A model generated the notes under the pieces. That model saw nothing but the letters and a program-made list of their open reading frames with translations. It was not told where the DNA came from and ran no database searches. Positions 1 through 8,048 of a stretch of 64,000 nt of DNA are shown here, one piece after another. Both the position numbers and the translations under genes were made by a program. The first letter of the stretch is position 1. Each line of letters begins with the position of its first letter. Source of the stretch: Endozoicomonas sp. 8E (GTDB taxonomy: Bacteria > Pseudomonadota > Gammaproteobacteria > Pseudomonadales > Endozoicomonadaceae); NCBI RefSeq assembly GCF_032883915.1, contig NZ_CP120717.1, forward strand, positions 5,286,501 to 5,350,500. Reading direction: 5' to 3'.

Positions 1-289
1 AGCCCGGAAGTGACAGACAGCCCATCTCCATTTTCTGCTCACCCGACTTTTCAACAATCTCAGGATTCACAATGACCAGAGGCTGACTTTTATCAGACGT
101 GACATCAATCACCGCCACTCTCATCCCCAGACCAACCTGGGTAGCAGCCAGCCCGGCACCGTTGACGGCATACATAGTTTCCAACATATCATCCACGATT
201 TTCTGAAAACCCGGACCAAAGTCAGTAACAGGAGTGGTGGGAGTTCTTAAAGCGGGGTTGGATTCCGGAACCAGTTCTAAAATCGCCAT
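1..289 (-). CDS. def: Peptide deformylase, 5' part only (runs off the window edge)
   Basis: The reverse strand from an ATG at 287-289 encodes 96 residues before the window ends. The protein begins MAILELVPESNPALRTP, followed by the family motif I GAGLAATQVG (about residue 47) and motif II MGCLSLPG at the cut end. The enzyme removes the N-terminal formyl group from nascent proteins in the cytoplasm, using a metal bound by the motif II Cys and the later HExxH, which lies outside the window. The residue before GCLS is Met where the classic motif has Glu, so this may be a secondary deformylase rather than the housekeeping one. The usual partner fmt would lie beyond the left edge and cannot be seen. 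Confidence 0.93.
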   Translation of the reverse strand, partial: MAILELVPESNPALRTPTTPVTDFGPGFQKIVDDMLETMYAVNGAGLAATQVGLGMRVAVIDVTSDKSQPLVIVNPEIVEKSGEQKMEMGCLSLPG

Positions 290-359
290 GGAGTTTCTTC
301 TGTGTATATTTTGTTGGTTGTTACAAAACAACTATAGACAGAAAAAAAGGAGGAAAAAA

Positions 360-436
360 TGGTCGGGGTAGAGAGATTCGAACTCCCGACATCCTGCTCC
401 CAAAGCAGGCGCGCTACCAGACTGCGCTATACCCCG
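360..436 (-). tRNA. tRNA-Pro (anticodon UGG), copy 3 in transcription order
   Basis: The reverse complement folds as a 77-nt tRNA: 5' CGGGGTA pairs with TACCCCG, the T-loop reads GTTCGAATC, and the anticodon stem CCTGC/GCAGG encloses loop TTTGGGA, giving anticodon TGG. The 3' CCA is encoded (360-362). It is identical over all 77 nt to the two copies upstream. A T-rich stretch lies directly downstream (about 340-359 on the reverse strand). Confidence 0.97.
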
Positions 437-476
437 ATGCGTTTTGACCAGAAACTATGAAATTTCTGCAAGAATT

Positions 477-553
477 TGGTCGGGGTAGAGAGATTCGAAC
501 TCCCGACATCCTGCTCCCAAAGCAGGCGCGCTACCAGACTGCGCTATACCCCG
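477..553 (-). tRNA. tRNA-Pro (anticodon UGG), copy 2 in transcription order
   Basis: Same 77-nt sequence and fold as its neighbours, including the encoded CCA at 477-479. Spacers to the adjacent copies are 40 and 37 bp and do not resemble each other strongly beyond the edges, so only the tRNA itself is strictly conserved. It is probably processed from one transcript starting above 716. Confidence 0.97.
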
Positions 554-590
554 TTTTCTGTCCAGAAGTCAGGTTACTTCTGCAAGAAAC

Positions 591-667
591 TGGTCGGGGT
601 AGAGAGATTCGAACTCCCGACATCCTGCTCCCAAAGCAGGCGCGCTACCAGACTGCGCTATACCCCG
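591..667 (-). tRNA. tRNA-Pro (anticodon UGG), copy 1, promoter-proximal
   Basis: Third identical 77-nt tRNA-Pro(UGG), with CCA encoded at 591-593. It lies about 50 bp downstream of a good sigma-70 promoter (716-744) and is the first gene of the three-tRNA unit. Confidence 0.97.
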
Positions 668-715
668 TCTCTATCTCGTGACAGGCTTTTCAGGCCTCGT
701 CACGGAACGGCGGCT

Positions 716-744
716 AATCTACCAAAATGATTCGCCTTTGACAA
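716..744 (-). promoter_or_regulatory. Sigma-70 promoter of the tRNA-Pro cluster
   Basis: On the reverse strand TTGTCA (739-744) is followed after exactly 17 nt by TAGATT (716-721). A GC-rich stretch (AGCCGCCG) follows the -10 box, as in stable-RNA promoters under stringent control. Position, spacing and orientation all fit the tRNA cluster. Confidence 0.75.
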
Positions 745-873
745 AAGTATTTGCCAGAAAACTTCAACCGGCTAAAAAACAATCACCTAAAACCTTGCAC
801 AGGAAGGAACTCTTTTAATGCAAAATGCCATCCACAACCCTCGAAGGATGTCTATCTGAATGCATCATCGTGG

Positions 874-2235
874 TCATCTTTCACGCAGTTTTCGACAATC
901 TTTTAGAGTGTCGGAAATCATGAAAGCGAGCTCCAGCGCCTGATCAGCATTCAGTCTTGGATCACAGTGAGTATGATAGCGATTACCCAGAGAGTCTTCG
1001 GTCACTGCACGGGAACCACCAATGCACTCGGTTACCTTCTGACCGGTCATTTCAAAGTGAACACCACCCGCATAGGTTCCTTCTGCCTGGTGAACCGCGA
1101 AGAACTGCTTCACCTCACGCAGAATTCGACTGACCTCACGCGTCTTATAACCGTTGGAGGCCTTGAATGTGTTACCGTGCATTGGATCACAGCTCCACAG
1201 CACCTGACGCCCTTCCCTCTCGACAGCACGAATCAGCTCTGGCAGGTATTTTTCAACATTGTCTGCGCCCATGCGCACAATCACATTCAGACGACCAGCT
1301 TCGTTGTCCGGGTTGATCAGATCAATCAGGCGAATCAGATCTTCCGGAGGCATGGTTGGACCCGCCTTCAGACCAATCGGGTTACTAATACCCCGAACGA
1401 ATTCAACGTGACCACCTTCAACCTGACGAGTTCTGTCGCCTACCCAGAGCATATGTGCCGAGCAGTCATACCAGTGACCGGAAAGGCTGTCCTGACGAGT
1501 CATGGCCTGCTCATAGGGCAGCAACAGAGCTTCATGGGAGGTATAGAAGTCCGTTTCGCTGATCACTCTGGAATGCTCGGAAGAAATACCGCAGGCCCTC
1601 ATGAAATCAAGTGCTTCATCAATCCGATCAGCCAGATGACTGTATTGCTCAGACTGCGGACTGCTGGCGACAAAATCCAGATTCCAGGCATGAACCTGTT
1701 CCAGAGATGCAAGTCCACCCTGGGCAAAAGCCCTGAGCAGGTTCAGAGTCGATGATGCCTGATGATAGGCCTTAAGCATTCTCTCGGGGTCAGGAATTCT
1801 GGATTCAACTGTGGCATCCATGGCATTAATGATGTCGCCACGATAAATCGGCAGCTCAACACCCTCTATGACTTCGGTACCAGACGAACGGGGCTTGGCA
1901 AACTGGCCAGCCATTCTGCCTACTTTAATGACAGGACAACTGGCGCCAAATGTCAGCACAACGGCCATCTGCATCAGGACTTTGAAGGTATCCCGTATAT
2001 TATCTGCTGAGAACTCCAGAAAGCTCTCGGCACAGTCACCGCCTTGCAATAGAAATGCTTTGCCCTCGGTAGCAGCTGCCAACTTCTGTCGCAACGCTCT
2101 CACCTCACCGGCAAAGACCAGCGGCGGCATGCGGTGCAACTGTTGCTCCACCTGTTTAAGGTGATCTTGATCGGGGTATTCCGGCAGCTGGATGACAGGC
2201 ATTTCTCTCCAGCTATCAACTTGCCATTGATTCAT
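874..2235 (-). CDS. Class II 3-deoxy-7-phosphoheptulonate (DAHP) synthase
   Basis: 453 residues, the usual length for plant-type (class II) DAHP synthases. The enzyme condenses phosphoenolpyruvate and erythrose 4-phosphate, the first step of the shikimate pathway, in the cytoplasm. Visible family signatures are GGDCAESF near residue 65 (the Cys is a metal ligand in the family), [14 protein letters not shown] near 105, DPMHGNT in the C-terminal half and [10 protein letters not shown] near the end. The ATG at 2233-2235 is preceded by a GAGAG stretch. The gene is transcribed away from the attenuator-like unit at 2376-2852. Class II enzymes are unrelated in sequence to E. coli AroF/G/H, so I give no gene symbol. 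Confidence 0.95.
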   Translation of the reverse strand: MNQWQVDSWREMPVIQLPEYPDQDHLKQVEQQLHRMPPLVFAGEVRALRQKLAAATEGKAFLLQGGDCAESFLEFSADNIRDTFKVLMQMAVVLTFGASCPVIKVGRMAGQFAKPRSSGTEVIEGVELPIYRGDIINAMDATVESRIPDPERMLKAYHQASSTLNLLRAFAQGGLASLEQVHAWNLDFVASSPQSEQYSHLADRIDEALDFMRACGISSEHSRVISETDFYTSHEALLLPYEQAMTRQDSLSGHWYDCSAHMLWVGDRTRQVEGGHVEFVRGISNPIGLKAGPTMPPEDLIRLIDLINPDNEAGRLNVIVRMGADNVEKYLPELIRAVEREGRQVLWSCDPMHGNTFKASNGYKTREVSRILREVKQFFAVHQAEGTYAGGVHFEMTGQKVTECIGGSRAVTEDSLGNRYHTHCDPRLNADQALELAFMISDTLKDCRKLRER

Positions 2236-2375
2236 TTACTCTCTCGGGGCGTCGTATTGCTTCATGAACATAACAGGTCATTTTACATGAAAGCACTGGA
2301 TAAAGCCTAACCTGTTCCAAACCTTTATCAAAAAGAGTAGCCTGTTTTTTGCTTTCAGCCTTTCAACAAAAAGCC

Positions 2376-2407
2376 TTTACACACAATTGAAAAATTTGGT
2401 ATACAAT
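2376..2407 (+). promoter_or_regulatory. Promoter of the leader peptide/ACT-like gene unit
   Basis: TTTACA at 2376-2381 is followed by 18 nt and TATACA (2400-2405, within TATACAAT). Transcription would start near 2412, about 30 nt before the leader ORF. Confidence 0.65.
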
Positions 2408-2440
2408 GCACTGGAAATTTAGCCAAATGCATTAACAACC

Positions 2441-2518
2441 ATGAATTCCACACTATCCATGACCAAAACCATTATGAAACGCGGCATTATTATGTGCTGC
2501 GGGGTCTGTCGTGGATAG
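2441..2518 (+). CDS. Candidate 25-residue leader peptide with C-terminal Cys codons
   Basis: A short ORF starts at ATG 2441 and stops at TAG 2516-2518. Its last nine residues are IMCCGVCRG, so three Cys codons fall within the last seven sense codons. In-frame ATGs at 2459 and 2474 could be the real start; none has a strong ribosome-binding site. The ORF lies about 30 nt after a good promoter, and its stop is 18 nt before a strong intrinsic terminator, the arrangement of an amino-acid-responsive attenuator. Which amino acid is sensed is inference; Cys is the most concentrated codon. It is too short to judge coding potential by itself. Confidence 0.5.
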   Translation: MNSTLSMTKTIMKRGIIMCCGVCRG

Positions 2519-2536
2519 CTTAAAAGCAGAAAACAC

Positions 2537-2574
2537 AGCCCCCGCACCAAGAGAAGGTCCGGGGGCTTTTTTTT
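2537..2574 (+). terminator. Intrinsic terminator, probably the attenuator
   Basis: AGCCCCCG (2537-2544) pairs with CGGGGGCT (2560-2567); ACC/GGT pairs inside after a one-base bulge on each side. Eight T residues follow (2567-2574). It lies between the leader ORF and the ribosome-binding site of the next gene, so it would block that gene unless antitermination occurs. Confidence 0.85.
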
Positions 2575-2615
2575 GCCACTGCGAAATAAAGCGTCACGAA
2601 AAAAAGGAGAAGACA

Positions 2616-2852
2616 GTGAGCGAGCTCAAACTCAGACTGGTCACGACAGGTAGCCTCGACAGCCTTGAGAAAGTATTGAATTCCAGTGCAGAAGACGGCC
2701 TCAAGATCAGCAACTTTTCTGCTGAGCTGGTTCCGGAGCGAGGCCATTACGAAGTCAAAATGTCTGTCTCAGGCTTTACCAGCCAGAACCAGGTCGTCAG
2801 TAAGCTGGCTATGGAGAAAGATATTCGCGAGCTGACGCCGCTGCGCAGATGA
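2616..2852 (+). CDS. Small ACT-like protein (78 aa), IlvM-like in outline
   Basis: The GTG start at 2616 is chosen because AAGGAG (2604-2609) sits 6 nt upstream; the longer frame back to 2511 crosses the terminator and is not credible. The 78-residue protein has a beta-alpha-beta-beta-alpha-beta pattern: strand LKLRLVT, helix SLDSLEKVLNSSA, strand LKISNFSAEL, strand HYEVKMSVSG, helix QNQVVSKLAM, strand IRELTPL. ACT-type regulatory domains such as the acetolactate synthase small subunit IlvM share this outline, but I see no diagnostic motif. It stands alone downstream of an apparent attenuator, which suggests a role linked to amino acid metabolism. That function is inference. Confidence 0.65.
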   Translation: MSELKLRLVTTGSLDSLEKVLNSSAEDGLKISNFSAELVPERGHYEVKMSVSGFTSQNQVVSKLAMEKDIRELTPLRR

Positions 2853-2902
2853 TCCAGCAGCCTGTCAAGCTGAGGTTCTTTTGAAGCTTGTTTGCGGTTG
2901 AT

Positions 2903-2934
2903 GTTTCCTGCAGTCATTGCCTGCTGCAGGAAAC
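2903..2934. terminator. Perfect 11-bp hairpin between convergent genes
   Basis: GTTTCCTGCAG (2903-2913) and CTGCAGGAAAC (2924-2934) form a perfect stem with a 10-nt loop. It lies between the ends of the ACT-like gene (2852) and the M14 peptidase gene (2947), so it could serve both strands. There is no U-run on either side, so termination efficiency is uncertain. Confidence 0.45.
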
Positions 2935-2946
2935 GCAGGCTCATAA

Positions 2947-3867
2947 TCAGAGCTGACCCATTACATAATTGAGACCGCCGACAATGGCTGCTACCTGGGC
3001 ATCATTACACTCTTCGTCAGTCACTTTTGGGCTGTCAGGGTAAACTTCAGTCGTCGTGCCAAACTTGCAGTCTGTGATACCACCACAAAGACCCAGCTTT
3101 TTCATTGGGTAGTGGATCACACCTTCCTGAATCACCGGCGAGCCAATAATTTTCCCCTGATCGTCTGCAGGTGCAATGTGCGTTACCAGTCTGACAGAAT
3201 TAATCACTGCCTTCTGGAATTCGGGAACAGGGTTTTCAGTATCACCCACTGTGTAGAAACCATCAGGTATTCCTTCCTTCACGTAGCCTTTGCCATCCCT
3301 TGCTGCCAGGGCAGGACGAAATTCAGTTTCATCCGTATCCGTAGTTTCATGCAGATCGATATGAATCAATACTTCCTGTTCCAAACCTGCCACCAGCTTC
3401 ATCAAGTTGGTAGACTCTTCTGCCGGGCTGTCTTTGTAGAAGGAACGGTTAGGATCAATGGCATTGGGATTCCAGCGATTGATGGTTTCATAACCCCAGG
3501 GGCTGATGCAGGGCGCCACCAGGATATTGAACTGGCTTATAAAGTTCTGAGCCTCAACTTCCAGAAATTTTAATGCACCGTGGACGCCACTGGTTTCATA
3601 CCCGTGGACTCCACCGGTCACCAAAACAACGGGCTTATCAGTATTCCAGTTTCGACTCTTGATGGCATACAAAGGAAAACGCTCAACATCATAGGAAAGG
3701 GCACCATACCGCTCAACATCATAACGCTCTTTCAAAGCCATTATTTTAGGCACAACTTCCTTTTGGTATTCACGCTTGATGGTTGCTTGTTCAAACCAGG
3801 CTTTACGCTCTTCCTTGCCCCAAACTTGACCAGGAGTACCAATCGGGAATCTATAACTGCTGCCCAT
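2947..3867 (-). CDS. M14-family zinc carboxypeptidase-like protein
   Basis: 306 residues from ATG 3865-3867 (MGSSYRFPIG); the frame is open for 29 more codons upstream, but that part looks non-coding. The zinc-site pattern is visible: HGYE (first His and Glu), then NPNAIDPNR and HIDLHET supplying the second His, and a late TTEVYPD that can hold the catalytic Glu. M14 enzymes cleave C-terminal residues or amide bonds in peptides and related compounds. The substrate cannot be told. No signal peptide is visible with this start, so it is probably cytoplasmic. It follows the sulfurtransferase gene on the same strand after about 100 bp. Confidence 0.8.
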   Translation of the reverse strand: MGSSYRFPIGTPGQVWGKEERKAWFEQATIKREYQKEVVPKIMALKERYDVERYGALSYDVERFPLYAIKSRNWNTDKPVVLVTGGVHGYETSGVHGALKFLEVEAQNFISQFNILVAPCISPWGYETINRWNPNAIDPNRSFYKDSPAEESTNLMKLVAGLEQEVLIHIDLHETTDTDETEFRPALAARDGKGYVKEGIPDGFYTVGDTENPVPEFQKAVINSVRLVTHIAPADDQGKIIGSPVIQEGVIHYPMKKLGLCGGITDCKFGTTTEVYPDSPKVTDEECNDAQVAAIVGGLNYVMGQL

Positions 3868-3966
3868 CTCTCTGCCCTTAATGCATTCACTAAAAAGGAG
3901 CAGAGTATACAGAGTTGTTTGCTTAGTCGCTTGTGATGGGAACATCCAGTCCAAAAGACACTGGGT

Positions 3967-4809
3967 TTAACTCAAACCGGTTGCTACCGGCCTGCAGTCA
4001 TCGGTAATCCACTCACTCCATGAACCCGGAAAAAGTTTGGCAGCCGACATACCGGCGTATTCCATTGCCAAAAGGTTATGACAGGCAGTAACGCCCGAGC
4101 CACAATAAAACACAGGCTCCAGCCCATCGACCATCAGAACTCCCAGCTGTTTTCGTAACTGCTCTACAGAAAGAAAAGCACCTGAATTATCCATATTGGC
4201 AGTGAATGGATAACAGATTGCCCCGGGAATATGACCTGCTTTACTGTCAAGAGGCTCCGATTCGCCGGCAAAACGCTCGGGAGCACGGGCATCAATTAAA
4301 CGAAAAACTGGACTTTGCAACTGTTCCATAACCTCACTGGCAGAGACTGTCATGCTGTGATTAACATCGGCCATAAAGTCAGAGGGGGTGATAGCAGGTG
4401 TTTCAGTCGTTACAGGATAACAGCCAGCAGACCATCTCTTGAAACCACCATGCAAAACCTGAACAGGTTTCACGCCAACCCAGCGTAATTGCCACCATGC
4501 ACGGGCAGCCTTAGCATGATTACCGTCATCATAAACAACCACATGGGTGGTTTCGCTGATGCCCAGGGTTCTCAAATGTTCAGCAAACACCTCTGCCTCC
4601 GGCAGAGGATGCCTGCCGGTTTTCCCGGGAACCACTGGAGCAGAAAGATCTTTCTCGAGATCGATGTATCGAGAGCCGGGGATATGTCCCTGACGGTAAA
4701 GCGTCTGTCCCAGTTTGGGGTCGGCAAGACTGAAGCGGGCATCAAGCACAACAACCCCGGGGTCGGTTAGCAGGGTTGCCAGGGTTTCGGGTTCTAAGAA
4801 AGGTGACAT
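3967..4809 (-). CDS. sseA: 3-mercaptopyruvate sulfurtransferase (two rhodanese domains)
   Basis: 280 residues from MSPFLEPETLATLL; an in-frame ATG six codons earlier (4827) is possible. Two rhodanese domains are visible: the inactive N-terminal one with VVVLDARFSL and HIPGSRYIDL, and the C-terminal one with RLIDARAPERFAGE, GHIPGAICYPF and the active-site loop FYCGSGVTAC. CGSGVT is typical of mercaptopyruvate sulfurtransferases, whereas thiosulfate sulfurtransferases have CRxGx[RT]. The enzyme moves sulfur from 3-mercaptopyruvate to cyanide or thiol acceptors in the cytoplasm. It lies upstream of the M14 gene on the same strand. Confidence 0.92.
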   Translation of the reverse strand: MSPFLEPETLATLLTDPGVVVLDARFSLADPKLGQTLYRQGHIPGSRYIDLEKDLSAPVVPGKTGRHPLPEAEVFAEHLRTLGISETTHVVVYDDGNHAKAARAWWQLRWVGVKPVQVLHGGFKRWSAGCYPVTTETPAITPSDFMADVNHSMTVSASEVMEQLQSPVFRLIDARAPERFAGESEPLDSKAGHIPGAICYPFTANMDNSGAFLSVEQLRKQLGVLMVDGLEPVFYCGSGVTACHNLLAMEYAGMSAAKLFPGSWSEWITDDCRPVATGLS

Positions 4810-5107
4810 CTTATAAATCCATCTCAACTTTTAGGGAGATGCTCAAACATCTCGGTGAGAAGACTTCACTGAGGTTCTGGATTATTACTGATCACTTCAG
4901 GGGCTGGGTGAAAACCCTGAGTGGAGATTCAGGGTTACTACCCGACTGTCCATGGTAGGTTCACATCCGTGTGAATTTGCTGTCCATGCATCTTCAACAT
5001 ATCAACCTGCTGAAGAGCAGAATGCAGGAAGAAAGCACCAGACTTTGTAAGACATTTCCTACAATTTTGTAATCAATCAATAAGCCCCGGTAAATAATCG
5101 TTATATC

Positions 5108-5422
5108 TCAGTGATCCGGCTCATTCAGCTCGCTCTGATCTACCACTTCGTCGTTGATCAGAACCTTTTCAGACAAAATGTCGCTGATATCCTCAGCTTC
5201 ATCATCAATAATAATCCGTGTCACATCACCATTGCGCAACGAGAAATCATCGTTTTCTTCAGGTGTCCTGATTTCTGCCTCAGGCTGAGAGGGAGTCTCA
5301 ACAAGCACATCGTTACTATCTACCTGCCGAGGTTCATCAGCGGGTTGCATCAGATAAAGCCCTGCGGCAACGGCCAGAATTCCAAAGCCAAATACCAGGG
5401 CAATCAGATGTTCCTTTCTCAT
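5108..5422 (-). CDS. Small single-pass membrane protein with an acidic tail
   Basis: 104 residues from ATG 5420-5422, chosen because GGAG lies 5 nt upstream. After MRKEH comes one hydrophobic segment (LIALVFGFGILAVAAGLYLM), then a strongly acidic hydrophilic tail with many Asp, Glu and few aromatic residues. The topology is probably N-in with the tail in the periplasm. I recognise no family. It is monocistronic as far as can be seen. Confidence 0.7.
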   Translation of the reverse strand: MRKEHLIALVFGFGILAVAAGLYLMQPADEPRQVDSNDVLVETPSQPEAEIRTPEENDDFSLRNGDVTRIIIDDEAEDISDILSEKVLINDEVVDQSELNEPDH

Positions 5423-5924
5423 AGCTACTCCATCACAGGGTCTGTGTATGATCTCAAAATCCGGACTATACCGTATCAGACGACAGGACATTGGTCATGC
5501 TTCTGTACCCCGAACTGACAGAATGCCCCAAGTGACTTCTCCCCGCCCTGTCGAGGGTTTACAGCTTTTTTGCTAAAAAATTCTAATGAAGGCAAGGATT
5601 CACGCAATCCTGAGTCGGTCCTTCAAAACTCTGACCGCAACTTGCTTTTTCAGAGACACCATACCACTATGGTGTAGAACTTTGCTCAATTTGTGGTCAC
5701 AAGCACGAGTCAGGAGTGCTCTGTCAAACACCAAGAAAAAAGGCATTTTACTGTAGAACAACCTTTATCTTTTCCTGCAGCTTAGTGAATTGAGCTTCAC
5801 TGTAAAGAGTGTCAAGCCGATAAATAATAACAATTAAACGTTGCCATGAGTCCGATGTATTGCTCCCCGTTCAAGGATGAAGAGCGAAACTCATGACCCT
5901 ATAAATTATCGAGCCGGAGACAAA
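5423..5924. other. Intergenic region upstream of the gtr operon
   Basis: About 500 bp without a credible gene. It contains a solitary 27-bp MITE end (5532-5558, listed separately) and AT-rich sequence at 5810-5850 that may hold the gtr promoter, though I cannot point to convincing boxes. Confidence 0.5.
5532..5558 (+). repeat. Solo copy of a MITE terminal inverted repeat
   Basis: This 27-bp segment (GTGACTTCTCCCCGCCCTGT and seven more bases) matches the left end of the MITE at 35603-35892 at 26 of 27 positions. No partner end is visible nearby, so it may be the relic of an excised or decayed element. Confidence 0.6.
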
Positions 5925-6890
5925 ATGCCCTCTAACAACTTTTTACTAAGCTGTGTGGTGCCGGTTTTCAATGAAAGTCCGGTCATTGGTCGGTTCATGG
6001 AAGCACTGATTAAACAGCTTGAAGAGATCACCGTGCGTCTTGAAATTATTGTGGTGGATGATGGCAGCACCGACAAAACGGTCGAACTGGTCGAACCTTT
6101 CTGTGATGACGAGAGGATCAAGCTGATTGAGTTATCCAGAAACTTCGGCAAGGAGACCGCATTGACTGCCGGAATTGATGCTACTTCCGGTGACGCTGTG
6201 GTTTTGATCGACGCAGACTTTCAGCACCCTCTGGAAATGATCCCTGTTTTTGTTGATTACTGGCGACAGGGTTACCAGATGGTCTACGGCGTCCGTCAAG
6301 ACAGGGAAAATGAATCTTTCCTGAAAAAGAAAGGCGCACAAGTTTTCTATCGAATCATGCACTCCAGCACAGGCATTGATGTACCGGCTCACGCAGGCGA
6401 CTTCCGGCTACTGGACAAGGTAGTGGTCGATGCCCTCAGAGCAATGCCTGAACGCAGTCGCTTTATGAAAGGTATCTATGCCTGGGTAGGTTATAAGAGT
6501 ATCGGTCTGCCCTTTCAGGTTAGAAACCGGCTGGCGGGGCAATCCGGCTGGGGTTATGGCAAACTGACCAGTCTGGCTCTTTCGGGCATTACAGCATTCA
6601 CTACTTTGCCACTGAGGATTGTCGGTGGGCTCGGACTGATTATTTCATTCATCTCGGTGTTTTACGCACTCTTTATCATCTTTCGAACCCTTGTTCTCGG
6701 CGCCCCCCTGCCGGGCTGGCCCACGGTCATTGTTGCCATCACCTTTATTGGCGGCATACAGCTTTTGTCTCTCTGGTTACTGGGTGAGTACGTTGCCGGT
6801 ATTTTCTGTGAAGTAAAAAAACGCCCCAAATACTTGATACAGAGACAACTGGGATTCAAAAATCAGAAGGATAGTAATGCAGCCGATTAA
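5925..6890 (+). CDS. GT2 family glycosyltransferase, polyprenyl-phosphate type (GtrB/ArnC-like)
   Basis: 321 residues from ATG 5925, chosen because GGAG at 5916-5919 is well placed; an in-frame ATG at 5877 is less likely. The N-terminal GT-A domain shows VVPVFNE, VVDDGSTDKT and the DxD-like DADFQHP. A C-terminal pair of membrane helices follows (VGGLGLIISFISVFYALFII and a second near residue 280). Members load a sugar onto undecaprenyl phosphate at the inner face of the cytoplasmic membrane. The gene opens a four-gene operon and overlaps the GtrA gene by 14 bp, the classical pairing for lipid-linked sugar synthesis and flipping. Confidence 0.92.
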   Translation: MPSNNFLLSCVVPVFNESPVIGRFMEALIKQLEEITVRLEIIVVDDGSTDKTVELVEPFCDDERIKLIELSRNFGKETALTAGIDATSGDAVVLIDADFQHPLEMIPVFVDYWRQGYQMVYGVRQDRENESFLKKKGAQVFYRIMHSSTGIDVPAHAGDFRLLDKVVVDALRAMPERSRFMKGIYAWVGYKSIGLPFQVRNRLAGQSGWGYGKLTSLALSGITAFTTLPLRIVGGLGLIISFISVFYALFIIFRTLVLGAPLPGWPTVIVAITFIGGIQLLSLWLLGEYVAGIFCEVKKRPKYLIQRQLGFKNQKDSNAAD

Positions 6891-7245
6891 GTTTATTGTG
6901 ACCGGCAGTACTGCTGCAGCTATTCACCTTTCTGTCCTCTGGCTTCTGGTAGACCTGACTCAAGTGAACCCGCTAATGGCCAACCCTGCCGCTTTCATTC
7001 TGGCTTTTATCGTCAGCTATCTTGGTCATTCATTGTGGACTTTTAATCACAAGCAACATGTACTTCGCAACACTCTGGTGAAATTCCTGCTGGTTCAATT
7101 GCTATGCAGTTTTGTGCTCAATCAGGGGCTTTATACCCTGCTGTTAACCTACACCGGTTTAAATTATCTAATGGCCAGTTTTATCGTCCTGGCAACGATC
7201 CCCCTGATCACTTATACCCTGAGCAAATACTGGGCCTTTAAATGA
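6877..7245 (+). CDS. GtrA-family membrane protein (lipid-linked sugar flippase candidate)
   Basis: 122 residues with four hydrophobic segments, the standard size and topology for GtrA. The N-terminal FIVTGSTAAAIHLSVLWLL and the C-terminal LSKYWAFK, with YWxF, are typical. GtrA proteins are thought to flip the undecaprenyl-phosphate sugar made by the partner GT2 enzyme. The gene overlaps the GT2 gene by 14 bp and the deacetylase gene by 4 bp (ATGA), so the three are translationally coupled. Confidence 0.9.
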   Translation: MQPIKFIVTGSTAAAIHLSVLWLLVDLTQVNPLMANPAAFILAFIVSYLGHSLWTFNHKQHVLRNTLVKFLLVQLLCSFVLNQGLYTLLLTYTGLNYLMASFIVLATIPLITYTLSKYWAFK

Positions 7246-8048
7246 AAAGAATAACACTGTGCGCAGATGATTACGGGATTCACACCGGGGTATCGGAAGC
7301 TATTCTGGAACTGGCCATTCTGGGCAGAATTCAGGCCACCAGTTGTCTGGTCACTGGCCCGGACTGGATAAAACAGGCAAACAACCTGACGACCATTCAG
7401 GAAAAGATTGATATTGGCTTGCATCTTAATTTAACTGAAGGCAAAGGCCTCAGTTCCGCCTATGTGGACGGGCTCCCCAGCCTGAATCAGGTTTTAATCA
7501 AGAGCCATCTTCACCTATTAGACCGGACCGCGCTGCTGGAGGAAGTCACGGCACAATATCAGTATTTTGTCGACGCTACCGGTAAAGCCCCCGACTTTGT
7601 TGATGGCCATCAGCACGTACACCATCTGCCCATGATACGTGAAGCCCTGTTATCGGTAATACGCGCCTTTAGGCCCGAGCCTTCTTTCTGGGTGAGAAGC
7701 GTTACCCCCATCATCCGTCATGGTGGTGGCCTGAAAAGCTATATTATTGAAGGTTCCGGCAGTAAGAGTCTGACCTGCGAATTGATCAACCAGAGTATCA
7801 ATACCAATACTTCCTTTGCTGGCGTCTATTCACTGAAACCGAAAGAAAACTATTCTACCCTGATGAAGGCATGGCTCTCTGATTCATACGACAAAGGGCT
7901 GATTATGTGTCACCCGGGTAAAACTGCCGACCACATCAATCTGGATCACCCTCAAGCCAGGCAGTTGGAATTTGATTATTTATCGAGCCAAAGATTTTTA
8001 GACGACTGTCATCAAACAGGAGTTGATCTGTGCAGAATGAAGCAATGA
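7242..8048 (+). CDS. ChbG/YdjC-family carbohydrate deacetylase
   Basis: 268 residues. The family metal site is visible as LCADDYGI at residues 6-13 and DGHQHVHHLP near 128, with a late LIMCHPG. Members remove N- or O-acetyl groups from sugars such as chito-oligosaccharides or lipid-linked sugars; those with glycolipid operons (HpnK-like) act on membrane-bound glycolipids. Here it overlaps gtrA by the ATGA junction and the GT39-like gene by 19 bp. A role in trimming the sugar carried by the GtrB/GtrA lipid is therefore likely, but inferred from context. Confidence 0.88.
   Translation: MKRITLCADDYGIHTGVSEAILELAILGRIQATSCLVTGPDWIKQANNLTTIQEKIDIGLHLNLTEGKGLSSAYVDGLPSLNQVLIKSHLHLLDRTALLEEVTAQYQYFVDATGKAPDFVDGHQHVHHLPMIREALLSVIRAFRPEPSFWVRSVTPIIRHGGGLKSYIIEGSGSKSLTCELINQSINTNTSFAGVYSLKPKENYSTLMKAWLSDSYDKGLIMCHPGKTADHINLDHPQARQLEFDYLSSQRFLDDCHQTGVDLCRMKQ

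Noticed and set aside
360-667. tRNA cluster as an integration site of a genomic island
   Set aside because: No integrase, direct repeat of a tRNA end or foreign gene block is visible next to it.
457-730. Two ORFs encoding repeated EIRTPDILLPKQARYQTALYP-type peptides
   Set aside because: They are antisense translations of the tRNA-Pro genes, a common annotation artefact.
967-2164. Long plus-strand ORFs opposite the DAHP synthase gene
   Set aside because: They are shadow frames of a clearly coding minus-strand gene and have no domain or ribosome-binding site.
2511-2615. N-terminal extension of the ACT-like protein back to 2511
   Set aside because: It would translate through the intrinsic terminator; a GTG with an excellent ribosome-binding site lies at 2616.
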